Positions 7,006 to 14,093 of a stretch of 64,000 nucleotides of DNA are shown piece after piece. The notes under the pieces were generated by a model that saw only the letters and a list, made by a program, of their open reading frames with translations, was not told the origin of the DNA and ran no database searches. Both the position numbers and the translations under genes were made by a program. Position 1 is the first letter of the stretch; each line of letters opens with the position of its first letter. The stretch is taken from positions 1-64,000 of IMG/VR virus record IMGVR_UViG_3300032093_000121. One strand, written 5' to 3'. The DNA comes from a virus.

Positions 7006-7208
7006 GGCAGTCCCACCCTTTCGTAATCCATGTCCATGCGATGGTAATCGTAGTCCGTCGCATTGGGGTCTTCACGGAGGGCTCTGTTGCGAGCCTTCCA
7101 CTGCGCCATCTCCATGGAGTAGCGCAAACGGTTGAGGAGCCGACCGAGATCCTTCGGTTGGCCCTCACTGAGGTCCTCGTGGAACCTGATCTCGATTATC
7201 GTCCCCAT
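7002..7208 (-). CDS. Small hypothetical protein
   Basis: 68 aa. The start ATG overlaps the stop of the preceding gene (TAATG). Charged and helical, with an Asp/Tyr-rich C-terminal part. Part of a run of coupled small genes (8003 to 6161). Family unknown. Confidence 0.65.
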   Translation of the reverse strand: MGTIIEIRFHEDLSEGQPKDLGRLLNRLRYSMEMAQWKARNRALREDPNATDYDYHRMDMDYERVGLP

Positions 7209-7384
7209 TACTCGCCGATCTCCAAAGTGATGGTGAGGCTATGGGGAGGCTTCTCTCCCAAAACCGCCCGAGGAACATAGAGCGACATTTCCTTCAGGGA
7301 AGAGGTGTTGCTCTGGCTGCGATAACGAACAGAATGCTTCTTGTCTTCATCTTTGACAAAGACCTCCGTGATTTTCTTGCCCAT
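7208..7384 (-). CDS. Small hypothetical protein
   Basis: 58 aa from the ATG at 7384 to a TAA at 7208-7210 that overlaps the next start. It begins MGKKITEVFVKDEDK and ends LTITLEIGE; a beta-rich pattern. It fills exactly the gap between two coupled genes, which supports it as a real gene. Confidence 0.7.
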   Translation of the reverse strand: MGKKITEVFVKDEDKKHSVRYRSQSNTSSLKEMSLYVPRAVLGEKPPHSLTITLEIGE

Positions 7385-7385
7385 G

Positions 7386-7589
7386 CTACTCCCCTTCGAC
7401 GTAGTCTGAATATCCGTTATCGTGGATCAGGACTACGAACTGATCCCAATTCTCATGAACGACGAGGGCCTCATACGAGTCACCCTCACCAGTTGCAAGA
7501 ATCCACTGACCGTCGGCAAAACCGATACGCATATCGGATTGAGGATCACCGAGGCAGCCGAGCAGGATCTTTCTCTGGGCTTCTGTCAT
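7386..7589 (-). CDS. Small hypothetical protein
   Basis: 67 aa, ATG start overlapping the KTSC gene's stop. Mixed beta pattern (FADGQWILATGEGD, QFVVLIHDN). No family recognised. Confidence 0.65.
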   Translation of the reverse strand: MTEAQRKILLGCLGDPQSDMRIGFADGQWILATGEGDSYEALVVHENWDQFVVLIHDNGYSDYVEGE

Positions 7590-7795
7590 GACTGACGAGC
7601 CTCCTCGCGGAACTTACCACGGATGAACTCGTTGAAATAGCGACCGACAGAGCTCGCGTTGACGAATTCATTGATCGTGTCCAACGGAACATCGAAGAAT
7701 TCATACTTGCCACGATTGTGGAATTCCACAATCATCGAGCCGCGACCTGTTTCCTCGATGCTCTTGATCGAGGTGCTGTGAACTTCATGCTTCAT
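7586..7795 (-). CDS. KTSC domain protein
   Basis: 69 aa from the ATG at 7795. It matches the KTSC domain pattern: a TSIKSIEE start, a Tyr-Glu-Phe-Phe-Asp-Val-Pro core, and an end with A-S-S-V-G-x-Y-F-N-x-x-I-R-G. KTSC proteins are small and common in phages and bacteria; the molecular role is not known. Overlaps both neighbours. Confidence 0.8.
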   Translation of the reverse strand: MKHEVHSTSIKSIEETGRGSMIVEFHNRGKYEFFDVPLDTINEFVNASSVGRYFNEFIRGKFREEARQS

Positions 7796-8003
7796 CGGAC
7801 TTCTCCTTTTCCACTGAGTAACGACCGTCCTTGTCACGAACGATCCAATCGCCAGGAAGACCGAGTTCCTCGGTCCCATCATTGTGGATGAGCGCAATGC
7901 CACACTCATCACCGGACCAGTCCTCGATGTTCTCATGGAGCCACTCGATCATTTCTTCCGAGGGCATCTCATCGTGAGCGGGTATCCTGTAACGGTCAGC
8001 CAT
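7785..8003 (-). CDS. Small hypothetical protein
   Basis: 72 aa, strongly acidic, beginning MADRY like the product at 4217-4447. First gene behind the promoter at 8029-8057 and head of a coupled run of small genes down to about 6.2 kb. No domain recognised. Confidence 0.7.
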   Translation of the reverse strand: MADRYRIPAHDEMPSEEMIEWLHENIEDWSGDECGIALIHNDGTEELGLPGDWIVRDKDGRYSVEKEKSDEA

Positions 8004-8028
8004 TGTGAACCTCCTTGACTATACCCTC

Positions 8029-8057
8029 ATGATGGCACGGCAAAAGTCAAATGACAA
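8029..8057 (-). promoter_or_regulatory. TTGTCA-TGAAC class promoter
   Basis: TTGTCA (8052-8057), 17-base spacer, CATCAT (8029-8034). The TGAAC element is reduced to TGAC here. Drives the small-gene run from 8003. Confidence 0.65.
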
Positions 8058-8080
8058 GTGCAAATATTCAGCGTTTGAAA

Positions 8081-8284
8081 CTATCTTATGATGAGCCAGA
8101 TAACAAAGGCGATCACAGCCCAGAGGAGAAGACCTGGAATGATCGCGTTGCGAAGACCCTTCCAGAACTTGCCATCCACATGAGGACGATATCCCATTTG
8201 GAACTCCTTTATTATGATTGAAGGATCTAACGAAGGAGGAAGAACGACGAGAGCGATAACCATCGCAATTAGAATTTTATCCAT
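8081..8284 (-). CDS. Small membrane protein
   Basis: 67 aa with two hydrophobic segments (residues 4-16 and about 46-66). The start at 8284 overlaps the SLOG gene stop but has no clear ribosome site; an internal ATG at 8197 is preceded by AAAGGAG and would give a 38-aa single-span peptide. Either form is a small inner-membrane protein of unknown role. Confidence 0.6.
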   Translation of the reverse strand: MDKILIAMVIALVVLPPSLDPSIIIKEFQMGYRPHVDGKFWKGLRNAIIPGLLLWAVIAFVIWLIIR

Positions 8285-8672
8285 AGGAGATCACCGTGAG
8301 TTGGATGCCAGCTTTCTCTGATTGCTGGATCATGTTGAGAGTTCCTCTGCCGCCTGGAAAGGCGACCACATGCTCAACTTTCGTGAATTTGAGCATCCAT
8401 TGATTTCGAAGAATTCCCGCAGATTTTCCGAATCCTCCCCACTGAGCAGGAACAATAATCTCAGGTATCTTGTGAGCGATCGCCCATTCTCCGGCTAGAC
8501 GATCTGCACCATCTGCTCCTCCCTGCACTATGCAGGATATATGAAGATCATCTAGAGTACGAAACAGAAGATCTTTATCACGGAAATCTCTGCCTCCACA
8601 AACGAGAGTAACCTTCGGCTCTTCTCGTTTGTTCTGAAGATAGAAGCCCATTGCCATCTGTTCGCTATCCAC
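8277..8672 (-). CDS. SLOG-superfamily protein (DUF2493/YspA type)
   Basis: 131 aa, GTG start with GGGAGG seven bases upstream. It shows the SLOG nucleotide-binding pattern: CGGRDF near the N-terminus, GGADGAD in the middle and FPGGRGT with a following helix. Relatives bind NAD+, ADP-ribose or related nucleotides, and some act as sensors or hydrolases. Its immediate upstream neighbour is a NADAR-domain gene, so an NAD/ADP-ribose role is plausible for the pair. Confidence 0.8.
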   Translation of the reverse strand: MDSEQMAMGFYLQNKREEPKVTLVCGGRDFRDKDLLFRTLDDLHISCIVQGGADGADRLAGEWAIAHKIPEIIVPAQWGGFGKSAGILRNQWMLKFTKVEHVVAFPGGRGTLNMIQQSEKAGIQLTVISYG

Positions 8673-9084
8673 GAAGCGCCTCCCTGATCTTCATCAGCAG
8701 TTTGCCGAGGTTGTTCTGACCTTTGCCCTTGCACTGTCCCCAGAAGGTGTCGTTCCAGGTATTGATCTCCACTATCGGAATGTCGCCGGTCGCGAGTAAC
8801 TTCCCTCGCAACTCTGGCTCTTGGAACTTCTGCCACAGGAGATCTTCCATCACCTGGAGCTTGATGTCATCCCAATCATCGCGGAGATCGAACTGACGAC
8901 CGAGCCTCTTCACTTCTCCAGGACTGGTAGTTGTCTGTATCACTGAACGAATGAGAGGATCAGTCGTCTTCGCTGCGACATAGGCATGTTCGACAGTAGG
9001 ATATAGTTCTCCATCCAGCTTTACCATAGCCGGATGGAAGTTGGAGAGCCAGCGAAGCTCTCCAGTGAAAGGACCTATCGTCAT
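8665..9084 (-). CDS. NADAR (YbiA-like) domain protein
   Basis: 139 aa, full-length single NADAR domain: WLSNFHPA near residue 12, YPTVEHAY near 28, LGR and LRDDWD in the middle, NTWNDTFWG and a late NLGKLLM. NADAR proteins process ADP-ribose-linked N-glycosides, and some remove ADP-ribose from guanine in DNA. In a phage this could reverse or blunt an ADP-ribosylation or NAD-based defence. Coupled by overlap to both the exonuclease and the SLOG gene. Confidence 0.88.
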   Translation of the reverse strand: MTIGPFTGELRWLSNFHPAMVKLDGELYPTVEHAYVAAKTTDPLIRSVIQTTTSPGEVKRLGRQFDLRDDWDDIKLQVMEDLLWQKFQEPELRGKLLATGDIPIVEINTWNDTFWGQCKGKGQNNLGKLLMKIREALRG

Positions 9085-9614
9085 CTCATCGCTCTCAGCA
9101 TATGGAAAAGAGTCTCGGTCTGTTGCTGAGCATCTCGTTCAGCGTTGTGGCTCACCTTTTCGTCAGCGACCTCTGGCATTTCACGGCCGAGGAGATCTCT
9201 GTGGACCCAGCGAACTGTCCTGAAATCGAGCTCTTGCTTGTAGGACCATCCAGGTTTCTTGCCGATAGCCTGATAGTGCTGCTCCAGGATCACCATGTCA
9301 AAGGAAGGAGAATTTCCCCAGACGTTCTTGACGTCAGCCTCAGCCAAGCGAAGGTCGAGCTTGTTGAGAGATCTTGCTAGTGACATCCGATTCTTGCCGT
9401 CTGTCGGATCGTAAGTCTGCTTTCTCCACCAATCAACAGTGTCTTGCTGAGGAGCAAAGCCTGTCTTGAAAACAACGTCGAGAAGATCAACATTGATCTG
9501 ATGGCTGCTGATGATTTCCAGCTTTTCGAAATCGAAGATACAAACTCCAATTTCAAACAGCGGAGCACGAACTCCCAGACCGAGAGTTTCAATATCAATC
9601 ATTGCATGGTTCAT
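9081..9614 (-). CDS. DnaQ-like 3'-5' exonuclease (Rv2179c type)
   Basis: 177 aa from the ATG at 9614, whose start overlaps the clamp loader's stop (ATGA). DEDD-fold motifs are visible: D-I-E-T near the N-terminus, a middle NSPSFDM and a C-terminal HNAERDA. The DWW pattern after residue 50 matches the Rv2179c-like 3'-5' exo(ribo)nuclease group. Likely a proofreading or RNA/DNA trimming nuclease linked to replication. Confidence 0.8.
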   Translation of the reverse strand: MNHAMIDIETLGLGVRAPLFEIGVCIFDFEKLEIISSHQINVDLLDVVFKTGFAPQQDTVDWWRKQTYDPTDGKNRMSLARSLNKLDLRLAEADVKNVWGNSPSFDMVILEQHYQAIGKKPGWSYKQELDFRTVRWVHRDLLGREMPEVADEKVSHNAERDAQQQTETLFHMLRAMR

Positions 9615-10531
9615 TGCGATCTCCACTTGACCAGCGTGGCAATCCGCATCACGATATCCGTGATATAGTTCTGTTCGATCGCTGGCTTCTCGAACGCGGA
9701 GAGGACGAGCAGCGCCCACCGATTTGTCGGTGCGCGAAGCAGGAATGTCGTGAAATATGCTCGGACGACTTGACGAATTGCTTCCGGTGATTCGTCTTTC
9801 ATCAGCGTGAGAAGGTTCATGGCAGACTTGGCGTCGAACTGTTGATCGCTCAACAGCTTGGCAAGGTCATACCCTCCTGGAAGCCCCTGATCAACGCTCA
9901 GAAGCCCCTCAAGCTCGTCCTCGGACAAGGTGTCAGCTTGCTGGAGGCGTAGCAGCGCCGCCCTTGGAGAACCCTCCACAGAGCCTGCAATTCGGCTGAT
10001 AGACTCGTCGTCAACAGCGATAGCTTCAATATCGCGAATTTCCATAAGAAGCTCAGCGATAGAGTTCGGCGACACAGGCTTCAGCTTGTACTCCATTGAC
10101 CGAGTACGAATGGTCTTCGGCACCTTACTGATCTCAGTCGTGCAGAAAAACCAATAATTGTTCTTTGGAGGAGACTCAGTAGCCTTCAGCAAAGCATCCC
10201 AAGCATTCTTGCTGAGACGTTGGCATTCGTCAACGATGAATGCTCGTGATCCACCCATCATGGGCGAAAGATGTTGTCGCTCAACGAGCAGACGCATCTC
10301 ATCCACGCCAGAGTTTGAGGCAGCGTCGAACTCCTCAATATCGAAGCCACTCGCACCTAGCATGTCAGCGCAGATCCTGGCGAGAGTAGTCTTGCCAGTT
10401 CCACTCGGACCTTCAAAGAGAAAGGTTGAATGCTTCCGCTCCTCAATGATCTTTGTCAGACCTTTGGTGATGTGGGACTGACCAAGAACTTTGTCCAGAG
10501 TCTTCGGTCTGTAAGTTTCAGTGATATTCAT
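9611..10531 (-). CDS. DNA polymerase clamp loader ATPase
   Basis: 306 aa. AAA+ clamp loader subunit of the RFC-small/DnaX type: Walker A GPSGTGKT (41-48), Walker B FIVDECQ (about 98-104), sensor-1 CTTE, and an Arg-containing RTRSMEY segment in place of SRC, followed by a helical lid and collar. It should load a sliding clamp for the phage polymerase. I see no obvious clamp gene, so the host beta clamp may be used. Ends overlapping the exonuclease gene. Confidence 0.85.
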   Translation of the reverse strand: MNITETYRPKTLDKVLGQSHITKGLTKIIEERKHSTFLFEGPSGTGKTTLARICADMLGASGFDIEEFDAASNSGVDEMRLLVERQHLSPMMGGSRAFIVDECQRLSKNAWDALLKATESPPKNNYWFFCTTEISKVPKTIRTRSMEYKLKPVSPNSIAELLMEIRDIEAIAVDDESISRIAGSVEGSPRAALLRLQQADTLSEDELEGLLSVDQGLPGGYDLAKLLSDQQFDAKSAMNLLTLMKDESPEAIRQVVRAYFTTFLLRAPTNRWALLVLSAFEKPAIEQNYITDIVMRIATLVKWRSQ

Positions 10532-10788
10532 GCTGCGACCCTTTCCTTATTCTTGATGAAGTGGTAAACATCACCACGACGAATCTTCCCACGGTATTGG
10601 AACTTCTTCCGTGAAGGCCAGAAATCGAGCTTGAAGCCAGCCACCATTCGGGACCAGTGGAACTCGGTATGCTTCGTCCAACCGCCGTCATCTGTTTCAA
10701 TGGCCTGAGCCATAAACAATCGACGATCATTGTCGAACTTCTGCTTCGAATGTTCCTTCATAGCATCATAAATTTCATCGCGGCTCAA
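10528..10788 (-). CDS. Small hypothetical protein, TTG start
   Basis: 86 aa. The TTG at 10788 overlaps the upstream stop (TTGA) and is eight bases after GAGGAG. Basic, with many aromatic residues. Sits between the clamp loader and the PF-tailed protein, so probably a replication accessory. No family recognised. Confidence 0.65.
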   Translation of the reverse strand: MSRDEIYDAMKEHSKQKFDNDRRLFMAQAIETDDGGWTKHTEFHWSRMVAGFKLDFWPSRKKFQYRGKIRRGDVYHFIKNKERVAA

Positions 10789-11084
10789 AACGGAAACTCC
10801 TCTTGTTTTGGTTGCTGAGTTACTTTCTTCACTTCAGCTTTGGTTGCACCACCAGTCCAGAATCCAGGACCGATTTCTCCTCTGGGCTCCAGGAGCATCA
10901 CCAAGGTATGACGCTTGGGATTGCTAGGAACATAAGAAACGTTGACAACGAAAGGGGCTCCCTTCACTATGACAGTTGTCCCAATGAGCAAATCCTCCGC
11001 CAGACCGTGGCCTGACAGAGTGCCCAAGACGGCGGGTTCGCCTCTCGCAGGATAACCGATGATGACAGGATCACCTATTTTCAT
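10785..11084 (-). CDS. Hypothetical protein with PF tail
   Basis: 99 aa. Predominantly beta pattern with GTTVIVKGAPFVV and HTLVMLLEP strands. The C-terminus QEEFPF resembles the acidic-Pro-Phe tip of single-strand-binding proteins. Neighbours are the clamp loader and a downstream small gene, so a replication role is plausible. Promoter at 11115-11143. Confidence 0.65.
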   Translation of the reverse strand: MKIGDPVIIGYPARGEPAVLGTLSGHGLAEDLLIGTTVIVKGAPFVVNVSYVPSNPKRHTLVMLLEPRGEIGPGFWTGGATKAEVKKVTQQPKQEEFPF

Positions 11085-11114
11085 TGTTCACCAGCCCTCT
11101 TCATTGACCATCAT

Positions 11115-11143
11115 ATGATAGCCTGCCAATGTTCAAATGACAA
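11115..11143 (-). promoter_or_regulatory. TTGTCA-TGAAC class promoter
   Basis: TTGTCA (11138-11143), TGAAC in the spacer, 17 bases to TATCAT (11115-11120). Drives the group from 11084 through the clamp loader, exonuclease, NADAR and SLOG genes. Confidence 0.75.
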
Positions 11144-11145
11144 GC

Positions 11146-11361
11146 CTAACCTTTCATTTTCACGGTCACGACACCATATTTCCTCGGCATCCAAGAGCCA
11201 TTCTCTTTGCCGAAAGCCCATCCAGCGTCCATATCATAAGCGACACAGTTCGGGATATGAACATCATCGACAAAGACTTTGTCAACCATCTTCACAGCCT
11301 CTTTGTCGTAGCTTGGAGAGATGGGGTGAATCGAGAGTTTTCTCGGAGCTATCATGCCCAT
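11146..11361 (-). CDS. Small hypothetical protein
   Basis: 71 aa from the ATG at 11361, which has AGAGGAAG upstream; a GTG at 11385 would overlap the upstream gene by 34 bases. Mixed fold with a VFVDDVHIPNC segment. Its stop abuts the promoter at 11115-11143. Family unknown. Confidence 0.65.
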   Translation of the reverse strand: MGMIAPRKLSIHPISPSYDKEAVKMVDKVFVDDVHIPNCVAYDMDAGWAFGKENGSWMPRKYGVVTVKMKG

Positions 11362-11888
11362 GAAGGTCTTCCTCTGTTTGTCCACTTAGGAGCGTGAGTG
11401 TCGTTAGGCCACCGAGCCAGCAGATATTGACGATATGCCTCGGTGACAGGATCAATCCAGCTGAAGTCAATTCCAAGACTTGCGTTACGAGCAGAGTTCT
11501 GGAACGGTAGAAGTTCTCCATCTGGTAGATTGCTGGCAAATTGAGTGATGAAGTCTGTGCGACATGCAGAAGCATGTTCTTTGCCGAAACGATGCTCGAA
11601 CTCAGAGGCGAGAGCTCTGGCATGTTGAACGGTCCAACTGAAATTTCCTCGTGTCTGTCTGACCCAGATGGACACAGGGTGATTCTTATGAGCGAATCCA
11701 TCGCAGACTTTTCCGGGGCCGATCTCATTTGTCATGCAGATCAATTTCGGAAGTCCTCTGCTTGGAGTTGAGAGCTTCACTGCGAGTGAAAGCATTTGGT
11801 TTGCTTCCATGAGGAGCTTACCAACTCGTTTGTCATCGAGAGCCTGAGCAGAGAGAACAGGATCATCGTCTGTGGCGAAAATATTCAT
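11352..11888 (-). CDS. Conserved phage protein (MNIFxxDxDP type)
   Basis: 178 aa. The N-terminus (MNIFATDDDPVLSAQALDDKR, then LLMEANQML) and the HPVSIWVRQ-x-NFSWTVQHA stretch match a family common in phages that keeps a conserved DP, DK and HP-W pattern. I do not know an established function for it. Downstream of the 19-aa micro-gene and overlapping the next gene. Confidence 0.7.
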   Translation of the reverse strand: MNIFATDDDPVLSAQALDDKRVGKLLMEANQMLSLAVKLSTPSRGLPKLICMTNEIGPGKVCDGFAHKNHPVSIWVRQTRGNFSWTVQHARALASEFEHRFGKEHASACRTDFITQFASNLPDGELLPFQNSARNASLGIDFSWIDPVTEAYRQYLLARWPNDTHAPKWTNRGRPSWA

Positions 11889-11889
11889 A

Positions 11890-11949
11890 TCAACCTGCCA
11901 AGAGTTTGAGGGCGATAGCGAACCCGATTACGAAGAGGAGAATTCCCAT
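11890..11949 (-). CDS. 19-aa hydrophobic microprotein
   Basis: The ATG at 11949 overlaps the upstream TAA (TAATG), and its TGA lies one base from the next ATG. The peptide is almost entirely hydrophobic (MGILLFVIGFAIALKLLAG), long enough for one membrane span. Tight coupling on both sides supports translation. It may modulate a membrane partner. Confidence 0.55.
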   Translation of the reverse strand: MGILLFVIGFAIALKLLAG

Positions 11950-12254
11950 TATGCCGCTTTTATCCTTCTGTCTTTGAACTCTGAGAATCTATTCAACCTG
12001 TCATAGATTTCAGGATATTCTGATTTAAGTTTGTCAGTCACAGATGAACACTCAAGGTGTCCACGATGACGAGACAGTTCACCATGCTCAATTCTATCAG
12101 GATAAGACTGACGCATCTTTTCTTGCCAGTATTGAGAATTGGAATTGATGAGTTCCACTTTGTCACCGTCTACGATGAGATAGTAGAAATCACAATCCCA
12201 ATCTTCTGAGCGGTTCATGAACCAATCTGTGAAATCAAATACGTGGACTGACAT
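11949..12254 (-). CDS. Small hypothetical protein
   Basis: 101 aa, acidic N-terminal half with many aromatics (DFTDWF, CDFYYLIVDGD), then charged helices. First gene after the promoter at 12279-12307. Family unknown. Confidence 0.65.
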   Translation of the reverse strand: MSVHVFDFTDWFMNRSEDWDCDFYYLIVDGDKVELINSNSQYWQEKMRQSYPDRIEHGELSRHRGHLECSSVTDKLKSEYPEIYDRLNRFSEFKDRRIKAA

Positions 12255-12278
12255 CGTGGCCTCCTTGACTGTTGAGAC

Positions 12279-12307
12279 AAGGTAGCACCATGAAGTTCAA
12301 ATGACAA
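12279..12307 (-). promoter_or_regulatory. TTGTCA-TGAAC class promoter
   Basis: TTGTCA (12302-12307), TT, TGAAC, 17-base spacer, TACCTT (12279-12284). It begins directly at the stop of the upstream gene. Confidence 0.75.
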
Positions 12308-12310
12308 GTG

Positions 12311-12619
12311 CTAATTTTCATTACGGCATAATCTCAGAAGGCTTGTTAAGACATCTACCTCTGTTACGAGACTTGTGTGTCTCCAGAATGTTAGAGTGAC
12401 GCCAGATAGGACATACCAATCCCACCGATACTCTTCATAGGAGATTGTTGACATCTCAAGTGAGATCAACTCATCTCCAATGATAGGAACTTCCCATGGA
12501 AGTTCAGAGGCAATGTATTCACGATAGAAGTTGCCAGCGAAACGAACGAACTTCCCATGATTCACCCCTCCAAGGAGATATCCTTCATTCATTTCCAACC
12601 CTTCGGTAAACTGAGCCAT
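12311..12619 (-). CDS. Small hypothetical protein
   Basis: 102 aa, Trp/Tyr-rich beta pattern. Overlaps the 3' end of the secreted-protein gene by 31 bases, so probably coupled. Family unknown. Confidence 0.6.
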   Translation of the reverse strand: MAQFTEGLEMNEGYLLGGVNHGKFVRFAGNFYREYIASELPWEVPIIGDELISLEMSTISYEEYRWDWYVLSGVTLTFWRHTSLVTEVDVLTSLLRLCRNEN

Positions 12620-12879
12620 TTCGTTTTAGGGACTGGAGCTTTCTCCTGGGCTTCGCCAGTCTCCTTGATTCGTCCGACAATTGAACCGTTCCTATCTCTG
12701 ACAATCAGATTGCCTGTGATAGTTCGTTCGGTGTAGAATTGAATCTTGCCAGTTGCATCACGAACTTCGAGACGGTTACTGGAGGTGAGCCCAGGAGAGA
12801 TTGTGAGTCTCTCCTCGGCAATCGCTTGATTAGAAAGGAATATCGTCGTCACCATCAGCAACGACAGGCGGGTCAACAT
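12589..12879 (-). CDS. Secreted small protein
   Basis: 96 aa with a clear N-terminal signal peptide (short basic start, hydrophobic LSLLMVTTIFLS, cleavage likely after AIA near residue 21). The mature part is beta-rich with two similar strands around GKIQFYTER and GNLIVRDRNG. It probably acts in the periplasm. It starts inside the 3' end of the GHKL ATPase gene. Confidence 0.65.
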   Translation of the reverse strand: MLTRLSLLMVTTIFLSNQAIAEERLTISPGLTSSNRLEVRDATGKIQFYTERTITGNLIVRDRNGSIVGRIKETGEAQEKAPVPKTKWLSLPKGWK

Positions 12880-14023
12880 CGTCAGGCTCCTTGGCCGGAG
12901 GTTCAGGGGTGAAGTCTACAGCTTCGACGTCCATCGGGGCTTTCTGGAAAAACTGTTCGCGAAGGGCAACGAAACTGTCAAAGCGATCGTCTTCTTCGGC
13001 CCATCCGAGCTTTGGAGCAAGATCATATGTATCAACTTCGCTGAGCACCTGATGAATGCGCTTCCATTCGGACTGTTTGAACGTGATAGTGACATCTGGG
13101 TCGGTAGGCTCCGGAACATAGTAGCGATCGTAGAATGTGGAGACTCGCGACATGATGTGACCGCCAGAATTCTTGCGGCGACGAATAACCTTGCGGAAAG
13201 TTTCGCTGGAGATCGCGTTGACATCGTCGAACTCGATCTTGGCTTCCCAGAACTTCTCCTCGTCCAGCTGAACGATCTGATCGACGAAGTCCTCGTCCGT
13301 GGACTCCATGATCAGCTGGCGAGCTTCCCAGGACGCGTACCACGAGTAGAGAGTACGGTCTTCAGTAAGACGCTGCTCGGCCGTGATGTTGTATGTGAAA
13401 GCTGACGGAACTGCCAGCTCGACGACACGCATACCACGATAGAAGAGATACTTGGAGCCGACGTTGTATGCTTCGCAGCGGTTGCCCTTGGAGCGAAGCT
13501 CGAGATCTTTCGGCAGGAAAATCGTGTCCCGCTCGTCGTAAGCCTTGATCACCGATGGTTCGTCGATGATGATCACCGTCTTGCCGCGATGGTCGTCGTT
13601 CAGGAACGACATACCGTGAGGATCTTCGTCATCAACGACGATTGTGTAACCGTTCTCATCGCGAGTGTTAGATTCGAGCTCGCGGAAAACCTGCCACGCT
13701 TCCCAATTCTTGCCGAGTTCGGTCGTGTAGGGCATTTCCTGGTACGACCACTTCGATAGCATTCCCTTTCGCTTCCGCATACGGATCATGTCGAACTTCT
13801 TGCCACGGAAGTCAGCTTCCTTGGTATAGAACTCGTGCTGGACGCCGTCGATCATGACAGTCATCCGGCAACCCATGCGAGCGATGACCGCAGTTGCGAT
13901 CTTCAGCCCTGTTCCGAAGAATCCGATAGGGCTGGTCGTGTTTGGCTTCGAGTTGAACCCGAAGGTGGTGAATGCGCGAAGGTCGATTAGACCGTCCGTC
14001 ACGAATGCGAGATGTTTGGTCAC
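12830..14023 (-). CDS. GHKL-type ATPase (RIIA-like) with SSB-like tail
   Basis: 397 aa, GTG start six bases after GGAGG. The N-terminal region contains IGFFGTGLKIATAVIARMG (about residues 33-51), the G2-box type motif of GHKL (gyrase/Hsp90/MutL) ATPases, as in T4 RIIA-like phage proteins. The C-terminal 30 residues are acidic and Pro-rich and end in DDDIPF, the canonical tip of bacterial SSB. That suggests docking to proteins that bind SSB tails. Exact role unknown; membrane-exclusion or DNA-metabolism functions are known for relatives. Upstream promoter at 14055-14083. Confidence 0.75.
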   Translation of the reverse strand: MTKHLAFVTDGLIDLRAFTTFGFNSKPNTTSPIGFFGTGLKIATAVIARMGCRMTVMIDGVQHEFYTKEADFRGKKFDMIRMRKRKGMLSKWSYQEMPYTTELGKNWEAWQVFRELESNTRDENGYTIVVDDEDPHGMSFLNDDHRGKTVIIIDEPSVIKAYDERDTIFLPKDLELRSKGNRCEAYNVGSKYLFYRGMRVVELAVPSAFTYNITAEQRLTEDRTLYSWYASWEARQLIMESTDEDFVDQIVQLDEEKFWEAKIEFDDVNAISSETFRKVIRRRKNSGGHIMSRVSTFYDRYYVPEPTDPDVTITFKQSEWKRIHQVLSEVDTYDLAPKLGWAEEDDRFDSFVALREQFFQKAPMDVEAVDFTPEPPAKEPDDVDPPVVADGDDDIPF

Positions 14024-14054
14024 TCATGGCCTCCATGTTTTATGGTACGAGTGC

Positions 14055-14083
14055 ATCATGCCATGCCGAAGTTCAATTGACAA
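14055..14083 (-). promoter_or_regulatory. TTGTCA-TGAAC class promoter
   Basis: TTGTCA (14078-14083), AT, TGAAC, 17-base spacer, CATGAT (14055-14060). Located just after the ligase stop; drives the GHKL ATPase. Confidence 0.75.
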
Positions 14084-14093
14084 GTGCCAACTT

